A DNA stretch of 64,000 nucleotides from Campylobacterota bacterium (GTDB taxonomy: Bacteria > Bdellovibrionota > Bacteriovoracia > Bacteriovoracales > Bacteriovoracaceae). A program made the translations under genes and the position numbers. The DNA lies in the NCBI GenBank assembly GCA_003650125.1, contig QNFX01000005.1, positions 20,705 through 84,704 on the forward strand, written 5' to 3'. The notes beneath the pieces are model-generated. The model was given only the letters and a program-made list of their open reading frames with translations, was not told the origin of the DNA and did not search any database. How positions within the stretch are numbered: position 1 is the first letter of the stretch; each line of letters begins with the position of its first letter. This document shows, one piece after another, positions 1-7,776 of this stretch.

Positions 1-143
1 ATGCCAGTCATGTTATTCTCTCTCTTCCTTGTGAAGAAGGTAAATTTTTGGCAACTCAAATAAATATTAATTTAAAAGATAATAAGATTATCCCCGAAAG
101 AGACCTTGAAATAGGTTTTAAAACATCTGGGGTTTTTATTTAA
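1..143 (+). CDS. C-terminus of a truncated gene, possibly arginine N-succinyltransferase (AstA)
   Basis: An open frame enters from the left edge and ends at TAA 141-143, giving about 46 residues that finish IGFKTSGVFI. It lies 15 nt before an AstD-type aldehyde dehydrogenase on the same strand. The fragment has a short FLATQ stretch about 30 residues from its end, in a position comparable to the FRAT stretch near the end of AstA proteins, followed by a beta-rich tail. With astD next door, AstA is a reasonable guess, but the fragment is too short to prove it. The open frame and its spacing are seen; the identity is inferred. Confidence 0.5.
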   Translation, partial: ASHVILSLPCEEGKFLATQININLKDNKIIPERDLEIGFKTSGVFI

Positions 144-158
144 AAAAAGGATTGTGAG

Positions 159-1679
159 ATGAAATTTACCCTCAAGGGAAACTACTTTAATGGCGATTTT
201 AACTATCCTTCTCTAACTGGGCCGGATGCAGCAGAAAAAACCATTATCCGAGAATGTCCCGCAGATTTAGCACTTAAACTTTGGGAATGCCCCGTTAAAT
301 ATGGCCATGTAGAGCAGGTCGTCCAGTCAGCTGACAAAGGATTTAAAACCTGGCGTGCTTTGCCCATGCAAGAAAGAATTAATTATCTTAAAAAATATCA
401 AGAACAAGTACTGGCGGCCAAAGAAGAAATCGCCACCGCCATTGCTTTAGAGACCGGTAAGCCCTATTGGGAATCTCTAACCGAAGCTTCTGCTCTAGCT
501 TCTAAGGTTGATGTAACCATCAACGAATCACTACCGCGAATCAAAGCAAAACATATTAAAGATATTATGCCGGGCACCCAAGGCCATGTATATTTTAGGC
601 CGCTAGGAGCTTGTCTTATAATTGGACCTTTCAACTTCCCCTGTCATTTGGCCAACGGCCAGATAACTTCGGCCTTAATCTCCGGTAACAGTATTATCTT
701 TAAGCCATCAGAGAAAACCTGTTATAGCGCCCAAGTCATGATCGAATGTTTCCACCGCGCAGGGTTCCCTGAAGGCGTTATCAACCTTATTCAAGGTGAT
801 GGGGAAATAGGACGACGTCTCGTAAATGAAAAAAGCGTTAAGGGGATTTTCTTTACCGGTTCTAAAGAAGTGGGACAGCGAATTCTCTCCAGTACTTACA
901 AAGACCTCTCAAAAATGGTGGCACTAGAGCTCGGTGGTAAAAACTCCTCTATCATCTGCCAAGATACCAATATCGAACATGCTTTAAATGAAATGATTAA
1001 AGCTTGTTTTTTAACCTCCGGACAAAGATGTACCTCAACTTCTTTAATTCCCATCCATGAAAGTATATTAGAAGAATTCTTAGACAAATTTCACGGACTC
1101 GCAAAAAAAATAGTAGTGGATCATCCTATCGAATATGAAAAAGAACCTTTTATGGGACCTTTAATTGATCAGATGAGCATTGATAATTATCTTTTATTCG
1201 TTGGTATGGCCAAAAGAGAGGGGATCCAAGAAATTATGCGCGGAAAAGTTTTAACTAAAAACTTTAACGGCCACTATGTCTCTCCCTCTATTCACCTGGC
1301 CCAGTCCATGGACCCTAAAAGCCATTTTTTAATGAGTGAAATCTTTGGCCCTAATGCGACCTTTTTACCTTTTAAAGAAATTGAAGAGGCGATCTCAATG
1401 GCCAATGCAACTGAATATGGACTTGCCGCCTCTGTCTTTACCAAAGATAAGGCCATCTATGAAAAGTGCCTGCAAGAAATCGATGCCGGTATTTTAAATT
1501 TAAATCGCTCCACTGTAGGGGCCAGTGCCAGACTTCCCTTTGGTGGTGTTAAAAATTCTGGAAATTATAGACCGGCCGCTGTTGCCACCATTGATGCTTG
1601 TAACTTTCAAATGGCGAGTCTTGAAATAAGCTCTGATAAACCTGAAGATCGTACAAAAATTAAAGGCCTAGATCTCTAG
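159..1679 (+). CDS. astD: AstD-type NAD(P)-dependent aldehyde dehydrogenase
   Basis: A 506-residue enzyme that oxidises an aldehyde to its acid with NAD(P)+; the closest family by eye is succinylglutamate semialdehyde dehydrogenase, step four of the arginine succinyltransferase pathway. All aldehyde dehydrogenase landmarks are present: GPFNFP with the oxyanion Asn159, FKPSEK with Lys182 for the cofactor, FTGS at 232-235, ELGGKN with general base Glu257, and GQRCTS with nucleophile Cys291. AGGA lies 8-11 nt before the ATG. It follows a possible astA fragment by 15 nt, so the two may be cotranscribed. Its stop shares the palindrome CTAG (1676-1679) with the stop of the opposing gene. The aldehyde dehydrogenase call is firm; the substrate is inferred from family resemblance and the neighbour. 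Confidence 0.85.
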   Translation: MKFTLKGNYFNGDFNYPSLTGPDAAEKTIIRECPADLALKLWECPVKYGHVEQVVQSADKGFKTWRALPMQERINYLKKYQEQVLAAKEEIATAIALETGKPYWESLTEASALASKVDVTINESLPRIKAKHIKDIMPGTQGHVYFRPLGACLIIGPFNFPCHLANGQITSALISGNSIIFKPSEKTCYSAQVMIECFHRAGFPEGVINLIQGDGEIGRRLVNEKSVKGIFFTGSKEVGQRILSSTYKDLSKMVALELGGKNSSIICQDTNIEHALNEMIKACFLTSGQRCTSTSLIPIHESILEEFLDKFHGLAKKIVVDHPIEYEKEPFMGPLIDQMSIDNYLLFVGMAKREGIQEIMRGKVLTKNFNGHYVSPSIHLAQSMDPKSHFLMSEIFGPNATFLPFKEIEEAISMANATEYGLAASVFTKDKAIYEKCLQEIDAGILNLNRSTVGASARLPFGGVKNSGNYRPAAVATIDACNFQMASLEISSDKPEDRTKIKGLDL

Positions 1680-2110
1680 GCCGATAATTTATTTATCAAA
1701 ACCCCTAAATTTTTTATTTCTGAGTTTTCCTGGATAGATGCCAGCGCTGCAATCTCTTGATAGATCGATAAGACCTTCATCTGCCCAAGCTTTTGATTGG
1801 ATTTTTTTAACCTTTCCCGTTCTGCTAAAATAAAACCTGGCCCGCCCTTAGTCTCCTCTTTAGTGATAATGGCGGGAATGGGATTCTCTCGCTCCCATTT
1901 TTTTTGTTCAAATAAGGGAGGAGGAATTACTTCGTCTCTATGGCCCATCTCCACCATCTCCTGGGCCAATCGCTCTTGCATTAGATGGGTTAAAGAGATT
2001 CTGTTTAGACTATGATAGATATAAGACAGCTGCTCGATCTCTGAGGGAGTCATGAGTCCTAAAACATCAACAATCAGCGGGTTATCTTGCTTTCTTTCCA
2101 CAACTCCCAT
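1676..2110 (-). CDS. Hypothetical protein, 144 aa
   Basis: I do not recognise this protein. It is 144 residues, soluble, with no signal peptide or membrane segment. The first third is helical with a PSEIEQLSYIYHSLN stretch, the middle is Pro/Glu/Lys-rich and probably loose, and the last 50 residues look helical and perhaps coiled. A GAGG sits about 10 nt before the ATG. It is convergent with the aldehyde dehydrogenase and its TAG stop uses the same CTAG. It is divergent from the tRNA-Asn gene. Codon use matches the neighbours, so it looks like a real gene of the host lineage. Confidence 0.65.
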   Translation of the reverse strand: MGVVERKQDNPLIVDVLGLMTPSEIEQLSYIYHSLNRISLTHLMQERLAQEMVEMGHRDEVIPPPLFEQKKWERENPIPAIITKEETKGGPGFILAERERLKKSNQKLGQMKVLSIYQEIAALASIQENSEIKNLGVLINKLSA

Positions 2111-2235
2111 TCGGAGTCCCTCGAGTTTACTTTACCACTTAGCTCGGTCTTTACTCTGTTTTCAACACGTTGGGTTAAAAATTTTGGTAGACAGATACCA
2201 TCAAAATAAGAGAAAAAATCTCCACTAAATAATAT

Positions 2236-2310
2236 TGGGATGTGGCGCAGTGGTAGCGCAGTAGACTGTTAATCTATTGGTCGTGGGTTCGAATCCCTCC
2301 ATCCCAGCCA
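2236..2310 (+). tRNA. tRNA-Asn (anticodon GTT)
   Basis: A 75-nt cloverleaf folds by eye: acceptor TGGGATG pairs with CATCCCA, the D stem is GCGC/GCGC, the anticodon stem GTAGA/TCTAT holds the loop CTGTTAA with anticodon GTT, and the T arm carries TTCGAAT. A discriminator G and the CCA end are encoded. A protein gene starts only 10 nt after the CCA, so tRNA 3' processing and expression of that gene are likely linked. Confidence 0.97.
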
Positions 2311-2320
2311 TTCTTTTTTT

Positions 2321-3682
2321 ATGATAAAAATTTACTCTCCAAAATTCCACCAAAGCATAAAAGACAAAGTTGTAGGACAGTACCTAGATCTCATCAAAGA
2401 TATTAGAAGCGAGATTAAAACAGGATTAACTAGCACCTACCTTAGCAATAATTTTCTGGAAGATTTTAAAAATATAATATTTGATAAAAATCTAGATACC
2501 TACTCTTCCCTTAAGTTTTATTGGACCGGTCTTTTAAACGACCTCATCTACATTGTAGAACTTCATGAAGAGGCCGAAGAATCCTCATTAGTAGAAGAAG
2601 AGATATTTAGCTTCTGGGAAAATAGCGATTTTGCTGAGGCCTTCTTTGCTCTTTTAGATGAAGGGAGGGCCATCTCTGATGTCTCCACTTCCTTTATAAC
2701 AATACTTGAAAATCAAATTCTCTCCTATTACCACCTCCACATTGGAGAAAGTGAAACAAATACGCCCCTCCTCTATACTATATTTCCCGAGATTGGCGAT
2801 TCTAAGGCAAGAATTTATCTAACTGATGCCCATAAATTTTGTGCTCCCCCAGGCATCCCCGATTCTTTTCCCTCTTTCTCTTTAAATGCCATTACCCCAA
2901 CAGAGATCTCCTTTAATATGGGTAATGAAGTGGTAACCAAAAGTATCCAGACACAAAACTTAAATATTGAAGACGACCTCTACTTACTACCTAATAGTGC
3001 TAAGGGAATCGAAAATTTTGATAAATTTAAAAAAGACATAACTAGAGCGCTAAATTTAATAAAAGAGCACTCACCAAATTCCTATAATACATTTAAATCC
3101 TTTACTCACTCAATTGTTCCCATTGATGAACCCGGTGTAGTCAGTTTTTCCATGCAAACTCTTCCAGGATACTCCTCAATCAATATGTTTGATCGGGATT
3201 TTATAGATCTGATGGATGATTTACTTCATGAAAATGGACATCACTTTTTAAATACATTTTTAAACTTTACCGACCTGCTTAAAGAAGATGACGATAAAAT
3301 TTATTATAGCCCATGGAGAAAAGCACTAAGACCTGTTCGAGGGATCTATCATGCCTGTTTCACCTTCTTCTGGGCGCTAAATCTCTTTGGTGATCTATTA
3401 GATGTTGACCTTCCTCTATCTAATGATGAAAAAGAAAAAATAAAAATCCGGTTTATTGAAGAATATTACATGCTCAGCTATTGCTATCCTGATCTAGAAC
3501 ATAGCTTTAAAAATGGTAAAATAAACCCCGATGGGATGGAACTTATAAATCAAATCTATAAGCGAATAAAGTCTCTTGAGGAAAAAGTAGCAGAAGTATT
3601 AAATTCCATCGAAGATAAAAGCGGCCTAATTACTTTACAAGCAGACCTCGAAAGTAAGCGCAAAAAATACGAATTAAAGTAG
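2321..3682 (+). CDS. HExxH-type putative peptide beta-hydroxylase / peptide-modification protein
   Basis: A 453-residue protein resembling the HEXXH-motif putative peptide-modification family (TIGR04267 type; members are described as alpha-ketoglutarate-dependent peptide beta-hydroxylases acting on ribosomal peptides). The visible evidence is HENGHH at 303-308 and, 22 residues on, the characteristic block SPWRKALRPVRGIYHA at 330-345, which resembles the SPWR..RP..G..H pattern I associate with that family. There is no signal peptide. No precursor peptide gene or transporter is visible nearby. The ATG lies 10 nt after the tRNA-Asn CCA with no Shine-Dalgarno, so translation probably starts on a leaderless or processed transcript. 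It overlaps the opposing YgfZ gene by 9 bp. Family assignment is fairly secure; the target peptide is unknown. Confidence 0.75.
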   Translation: MIKIYSPKFHQSIKDKVVGQYLDLIKDIRSEIKTGLTSTYLSNNFLEDFKNIIFDKNLDTYSSLKFYWTGLLNDLIYIVELHEEAEESSLVEEEIFSFWENSDFAEAFFALLDEGRAISDVSTSFITILENQILSYYHLHIGESETNTPLLYTIFPEIGDSKARIYLTDAHKFCAPPGIPDSFPSFSLNAITPTEISFNMGNEVVTKSIQTQNLNIEDDLYLLPNSAKGIENFDKFKKDITRALNLIKEHSPNSYNTFKSFTHSIVPIDEPGVVSFSMQTLPGYSSINMFDRDFIDLMDDLLHENGHHFLNTFLNFTDLLKEDDDKIYYSPWRKALRPVRGIYHACFTFFWALNLFGDLLDVDLPLSNDEKEKIKIRFIEEYYMLSYCYPDLEHSFKNGKINPDGMELINQIYKRIKSLEEKVAEVLNSIEDKSGLITLQADLESKRKKYELK

Positions 3683-5209
3683 ACTCGAAAGAATTCTCTG
3701 CATCTCACCTGCTGGCATCATATCACCTTTACTGGAAGCAAGTTCTACGCCCTTTTGTAACACTTCTTGGGCCTTAAGTTTCTCTCCCATTTCCACATAG
3801 CATTTCCCAAGGAGAAGGTATCCCTGTGAATACTTAGGATCAGTTTTTAAAGCGATATCCAGATATTTTTTGGCCTTCCCATACTCTTTTCTCTTAAAGC
3901 TAATATCTGCTATTCCAAAATTTGCGATAACATCTCCAGCATCTAACTCTAAAACCTGATGAAACATCTCCTCTCGCCTTAATAGATCTTGGTCTTTTTT
4001 ATTTTCCTCTTTTTTCCCCAAGGCCTCAAAACTCTTTACCGTGGCCTTAGCTTTTTCCTCTTCCGCCTCTTCAATTCTTCCAAGCTTCATGAGGAAAAGA
4101 GATTTATTGGTATGTCCCATAACAGAGCCCGAATCCACCTCTATAAGACGATCCATCCACTCAATCGCCTCATGGTATTTTTCCAACCTGCCTAAAATCA
4201 CACCCAGAGATTCATAGGCATCAGAGAGAGCAGGATCGATGGCAATTGATCTCTCTAGCAGATTTAAGGCCATTTCATCATCGCCTTGTTGAAAGATTTC
4301 CACCGCCCGATGATAGAGTTCAAGCGCTTTATCAGCTCTAGTATTTTTCTTGAAGTAGGGAATAAATATAACTTCCACTTGGATGGTAATGCCTGAAAGT
4401 GTAATTTCTAATTTTTTACCTTCTAATCTGAAGTTTCTAAAAAGTAAGGCACGTAAATAGTTCTCTCCATCTACACTCACACTGGTTTGGATGACACCAC
4501 CCTTTCTTCCCTCTACTTCAAAGACCTTTTGATAAAAATCTTCACCCAATAATTCATCTACTTTTAGAAGAACTGGAAAATAAGAGGCCCCTTTAAAGTT
4601 TTGGATCTTCGCAGCTGTCTCCTGGCCCAAAAAGCATCCCTTATTATAAGAGACTGCCAGATCATTTAAATAGGACTCATTAACTAGCGCCCCGACTTCA
4701 TCGAGATAGGGATAACCACCAAGACTGTGAATCGTTTCCAGCTCATCTTGATTTAAATCAAGAAAAGGCAAGGCCCGAACCTTATTTAAGCTTTCGCCCC
4801 AAAAAAAGTAACCAGTCTCGCCATAAAGTTCCAAGGAGAAAAACTCTCCTTTTTCCAGATTTAATTTAAGTGGGGTAAGCACAATACCTATAGGTATTGC
4901 TAATTTTTCAATTACCACCTCATCCATAATGATAAAATTTTCCAAATCCGCTATGGTGGTCTCAGATAGATTTTTATCTATCATCAGCATTAAGCAATCA
5001 TCCATCTTTGCCAAATGAAAAAAAGAGATAACTCTACCAGTGCGATCAAGCCTAGCAGAAAGCTGAGACTCTCCAGATTTTAGAGCATCAAGATCACTTG
5101 TCACCTGGCCCTGAAAAAATCTTTCCCGATCGGCCCCAGTTACGGTAAAAAAATCGAAGTTTTCTGTGGATACTTTTCCGCCTTCAAAGCGAATATGATC
5201 TAGATTCAT
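3674..5209 (-). CDS. YgfZ/GcvT-like folate-binding protein fused to TPR repeats
   Basis: A 511-residue fusion. Residues 1 to about 285 are YgfZ-like, with the family signature KGCFLGQE at 190-197, whose Cys and surrounding loop define YgfZ; YgfZ proteins bind folate and help make or repair certain [4Fe-4S] enzymes. Residues about 290-511 are tetratricopeptide repeats (AIDPALSDAYESLGV, TDPKYSQGYLLLGK and similar), a protein-binding solenoid. Typical YgfZ proteins are around 320 residues and end before such repeats. It overlaps the upstream IscA-type gene by ATGA, so the two are translationally coupled, which supports the iron-sulfur role. The TPR part may recruit client enzymes; that is inference. 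Confidence 0.85.
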   Translation of the reverse strand: MNLDHIRFEGGKVSTENFDFFTVTGADRERFFQGQVTSDLDALKSGESQLSARLDRTGRVISFFHLAKMDDCLMLMIDKNLSETTIADLENFIIMDEVVIEKLAIPIGIVLTPLKLNLEKGEFFSLELYGETGYFFWGESLNKVRALPFLDLNQDELETIHSLGGYPYLDEVGALVNESYLNDLAVSYNKGCFLGQETAAKIQNFKGASYFPVLLKVDELLGEDFYQKVFEVEGRKGGVIQTSVSVDGENYLRALLFRNFRLEGKKLEITLSGITIQVEVIFIPYFKKNTRADKALELYHRAVEIFQQGDDEMALNLLERSIAIDPALSDAYESLGVILGRLEKYHEAIEWMDRLIEVDSGSVMGHTNKSLFLMKLGRIEEAEEEKAKATVKSFEALGKKEENKKDQDLLRREEMFHQVLELDAGDVIANFGIADISFKRKEYGKAKKYLDIALKTDPKYSQGYLLLGKCYVEMGEKLKAQEVLQKGVELASSKGDMMPAGEMQRILSSLL

Positions 5210-5547
5210 ACAGAGAAGGAATCACCACAACCACAAGTGTTGGTGGCATTAGGGTTGATAAATATAAAACCCTTACCATTTAGACCATCTTTAAAATCAA
5301 GCGTTACGCCTTTTAAATAGATCGATGATTTCGGATCGATAAGAATTGAAATCTCTCCGTATAAAAAAATATTGTCTTTTTCTTTTTTTTTATCAAATTT
5401 GATATCATAGGAAAGACCCGAACAACCTCCACCCATGACTCCTACGCGGAGTCCGGTCTCTTCAGAGGTTTCCTCATTTTCAAAAATTTTTCCTATTTGG
5501 CCTAGGGCCTTTTCTGTAATTTCAATAATTTTCACGTTCTCACTCAC
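5206..5547 (-). CDS. A-type iron-sulfur carrier (IscA/ErpA/HesB family)
   Basis: A 113-residue A-type carrier that accepts Fe-S clusters and passes them to apo-enzymes in the cytoplasm. The three conserved cysteines are present: Cys42 in GGGCSGLSY, and Cys105 and Cys107 in TCGCGDSF near the C-terminus. Length is normal for the family. The start is GTG. The stop overlaps the start of the YgfZ-TPR gene, giving a two-gene Fe-S maturation operon. Whether it is closest to IscA, ErpA or SufA cannot be told by eye, so no symbol is assigned. Confidence 0.92.
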   Translation of the reverse strand: MSENVKIIEITEKALGQIGKIFENEETSEETGLRVGVMGGGCSGLSYDIKFDKKKEKDNIFLYGEISILIDPKSSIYLKGVTLDFKDGLNGKGFIFINPNATNTCGCGDSFSV

Positions 5548-5596
5548 CTTAAGGTTTCCTTTTGCTGTATATCACATTATTTTATCTTATCAATTA

Positions 5597-5992
5597 TTAT
5601 GCGGCCTTACGGTGATCTTTCTTATTTTCAATGAGTTCAAAACAGGTTTTGGCCAATTCTCTCTTGGCCGAATTTATATCTAAATAGATATCTGAAATAT
5701 TAAGCCATTCAGAAGGAACTTCATTTTTTCCCCGCTGACCTACTAAGATTACGGGGAATTTTTTACTGTGAGTTTTTAAAAAATTTAGGACATCGGTCTG
5801 TTTTGCAAAGTCTCCCTGATAGATCAGCGCATCTATGTTGATTACGCTTAAATTATCTATTCCCTCTTCTGGCGTTTTTGCCAAAAACACGGAGACTCCA
5901 TCATCAGCTAGATGGTCTCTTATCTCCCTAAATTCCTTGTCTTCCTCATCCATCATAAAGAGAACTTTTGGTGTATAAATATGAGAAACCAT
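5597..5992 (-). CDS. Pseudo-receiver (response-regulator-like) protein
   Basis: About 131 residues with a receiver-like alternation: PKVLFMMDEEDKEF for strand 1 and its acidic turn, IDALIYQGD for strand 3, and FPVILVGQRG for strand 4. The phospho-acceptor position in strand 3 appears to be Tyr or Gln instead of Asp, so it is probably not phosphorylated in the normal way. A longer reading frame exists, but this ATG is chosen because AGGGGTGG precedes it and because the promoter at 6015-6043 would start transcription just upstream. It is the only domain, so it may act by protein contact. The receiver fold is inferred from pattern only. Confidence 0.65.
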   Translation of the reverse strand: MVSHIYTPKVLFMMDEEDKEFREIRDHLADDGVSVFLAKTPEEGIDNLSVINIDALIYQGDFAKQTDVLNFLKTHSKKFPVILVGQRGKNEVPSEWLNISDIYLDINSAKRELAKTCFELIENKKDHRKAA

Positions 5993-6014
5993 AACCACCC
6001 CTTGTATAATTATC

Positions 6015-6043
6015 ATTATAGTACGAGCCGAGACACGTCGCAA
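6015..6043 (-). promoter_or_regulatory. Sigma-70-type promoter of the pseudo-receiver gene
   Basis: On the minus strand, TTGCGA (-35), 17 nt, then a perfect TATAAT (-10). The expected start near 6008 leaves a leader of about 16 nt carrying the Shine-Dalgarno before the ATG at 5992. Confidence 0.7.
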
Positions 6044-6108
6044 AATAATTGCTAAATAAGATTTATTTAAAAAAATAAATATAGTGTGATTTAAATAGCT
6101 TATCTATA

Positions 6109-6137
6109 TTGCTTGGCATGATTTAGAGGACTAAAAT
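6109..6137 (+). promoter_or_regulatory. Sigma-70-like promoter of the ferredoxin gene
   Basis: TTGCTT, 17-nt spacer, TAAAAT (five of six to consensus). The -35 is weak. It would give a leader of roughly 55 nt ending with AGGTAAT before the ferredoxin ATG. It lies back to back with the pseudo-receiver promoter. Confidence 0.45.
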
Positions 6138-6199
6138 ATAGAGAAAAGATGCTTATAGTGATATAAGATGCGTAAATAATTTTTATTTCAGGTAATCCT

Positions 6200-6619
6200 A
6201 TGGCAGATGAAAATGTTATTATGGCAAACCCTTTTCACACGGCAAAACTAAAGCCTAAGAGAAAAGGCAAAAAACCACCCAAGCTTTTAGCAGTAGTCCA
6301 TCAAAGTGGCTGTACTGGTTGTGAAGTGTGTATTGCCGGCTGCCCAGTTGACTCCATCGAACTTGTTCCAGGACCTAATCCAAGTAACCCTGGTTTTCAA
6401 CAGACAGTAGAGATTGATCTTGAAAGATGTATTGGTTGCCAAAATTGCTCACAGGACTGTCCCTGGGAAACGATCACTATGTATGAACATGGTGATGCCT
6501 TTACCGCATGGGGTGGTGAAACTCTTTTTTCCACTCTTTATATTACAGAAAAGAAGTTAGATAATTTAAATGAAGAATACGGAGTTAAAGAGGCCGAAGC
6601 TGTCGAGACTGAAGCTTAA
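6200..6619 (+). CDS. 2[4Fe-4S] ferredoxin-type protein
   Basis: A 139-residue soluble electron carrier. Two complete cluster motifs are visible: Cys38, 41, 44, 48 (CTGCEVCIAGCP) and Cys77, 80, 83, 87 (CIGCQNCSQDCP), separated by a 28-residue insert. The N-terminal 35 residues are basic and the C-terminal 50 carry no cluster motif. AGGT precedes the ATG. No partner oxidoreductase is adjacent, so its electron donor is unknown. The last 35 bp are overlapped by the opposing lgt gene, the longest 3' overlap in the window. Confidence 0.9.
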   Translation: MADENVIMANPFHTAKLKPKRKGKKPPKLLAVVHQSGCTGCEVCIAGCPVDSIELVPGPNPSNPGFQQTVEIDLERCIGCQNCSQDCPWETITMYEHGDAFTAWGGETLFSTLYITEKKLDNLNEEYGVKEAEAVETEA

Positions 6620-7289
6620 TAACAAGCCCTGTAATAATCAAAACAAGTGAGACGATTTGTGAATAAGATAACCCTACGCTGGTTATCCCTCTAATCTCAT
6701 CTCCCCTTAAAAACTCTAAGAAAAAACGAAGTACTCCATACCCTATGAAATAAAAGATAAACAGATTATTTTTTCTACTTTTCCACAAAAAAATTCCCAG
6801 AAGAAATAAAGCAAAGGATTCATAGATCTGCACTGGATGACGAAACTTATTATGCAGGTGTATGGCCCAAGGAACTTCTGATTCTAAACCATAACAACAG
6901 CCCGCAAGCAGACAACCTAAGCGACCGATCGCTTGTGAAAAGCAGATAGGAATAGAGAGAACATCCATATCTTTTAAATTAAGTGCTGGGTGATATAAAC
7001 AAAAAGGGATTAAAAAAAATAACCCACCAATAATTCCGCCATAAAAGACAAACCCTCCGCCAAGCCAAAAGCTAGTTTGATCGATTAGAGCTGGTTGGCC
7101 AATTAAGAAGAAAAGCTTGGCACCAAGCCAAGCACTTAAGAAACTACCCCAAAAAAGTATCTGGAAGTTCTTTTCCGATATTTTTAAAAGCGATTTGCTT
7201 AGATGAAAACCTACTCCCCAACTCATCCCCATAAAAAGCGGATAGCTGTAGATATGCAGGTCGCCTAAGCTATAAAGGATTGGCAGCAT
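6585..7289 (-). CDS. lgt: Prolipoprotein diacylglyceryl transferase family protein
   Basis: A 234-residue polytopic inner-membrane enzyme that moves diacylglycerol from phosphatidylglycerol to the lipobox cysteine of prelipoproteins. About seven hydrophobic segments are visible. The signature region reads GRLGCLLAGCCYG instead of the common GRIGNFxNGE, followed by HPVQIYES and a C-terminal LRGDE block, so this is the Cys-rich variant of the family. It overlaps lspA, the next enzyme of the same pathway, by 20 bp and is last in an operon with a two-component system. Family is confident; the altered signature means full Lgt activity is inferred. Confidence 0.85.
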   Translation of the reverse strand: MLPILYSLGDLHIYSYPLFMGMSWGVGFHLSKSLLKISEKNFQILFWGSFLSAWLGAKLFFLIGQPALIDQTSFWLGGGFVFYGGIIGGLFFLIPFCLYHPALNLKDMDVLSIPICFSQAIGRLGCLLAGCCYGLESEVPWAIHLHNKFRHPVQIYESFALFLLGIFLWKSRKNNLFIFYFIGYGVLRFFLEFLRGDEIRGITSVGLSYSQIVSLVLIITGLVIKLQSRQLRPL

Positions 7290-7776
7290 CTTCTTTTTTC
7301 TTTTGTATGGCCTCGATAATAAAATCGAGGAGTAAAAGTGCGGCCCCTACAGTGATACTACTATCGGCCACATTAAAGGCAGGGAAATGATGATATTTAT
7401 AGTAAAAATCTAAAAAATCTACTACATACCCCATGGCAAATCGATCCATCAAATTGCCGATGGCACCGGCCAGAATCAAGGTATAGGAAAGTCCTAACAT
7501 CAATCGATCATTTCTAGTTTTCCAAATTAAAACCATTAAATAAAAACAAACTAAAACAGGTAGTGCCAAAAAGAGAATTTTTCTCCAGTGATCAGCAGCA
7601 CCAGCTCCCATGCCAAAGGCAGCACCAGTATTTCTTATATAAGTAATATTAAAAAAACCTTTAATCACTGTTGTGGACTCACTAAGCGCATAATTCTGTT
7701 CAATCGCTACTTTGGTGAATTGATCTAATAGAATTAGACCCGCTATTAGGAGACAAAATATCCAAATTCTTTTCAT
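7270..7776 (-). CDS. lspA: Lipoprotein signal peptidase (signal peptidase II)
   Basis: A 168-residue inner-membrane aspartyl peptidase that removes the signal peptide of diacylated prolipoproteins. Family motifs are intact: RNTGAAFG at 48-55, GAIGNLMDR at 104-112, VVDF with likely catalytic Asp120, and FNVADS with Asp138. Four hydrophobic segments and a basic C-terminal tail match the family. Its ATG touches the stop of the response regulator gene, and its end overlaps lgt, so it is translationally coupled on both sides. The substrates include the many lipoproteins encoded in this window. Confidence 0.96.
   Translation of the reverse strand: MKRIWIFCLLIAGLILLDQFTKVAIEQNYALSESTTVIKGFFNITYIRNTGAAFGMGAGAADHWRKILFLALPVLVCFYLMVLIWKTRNDRLMLGLSYTLILAGAIGNLMDRFAMGYVVDFLDFYYKYHHFPAFNVADSSITVGAALLLLDFIIEAIQKKKEDAANPL

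Noticed and set aside
2150..2235. Promoter for tRNA-Asn
   Set aside because: TTGGTA or TTGGGT could serve as -35, but no convincing -10 lies at proper spacing.
5993..6043. Upstream extension of the pseudo-receiver protein by 17 residues
   Set aside because: The extension covers the promoter's -10 and -35, and the internal ATG has a strong Shine-Dalgarno.
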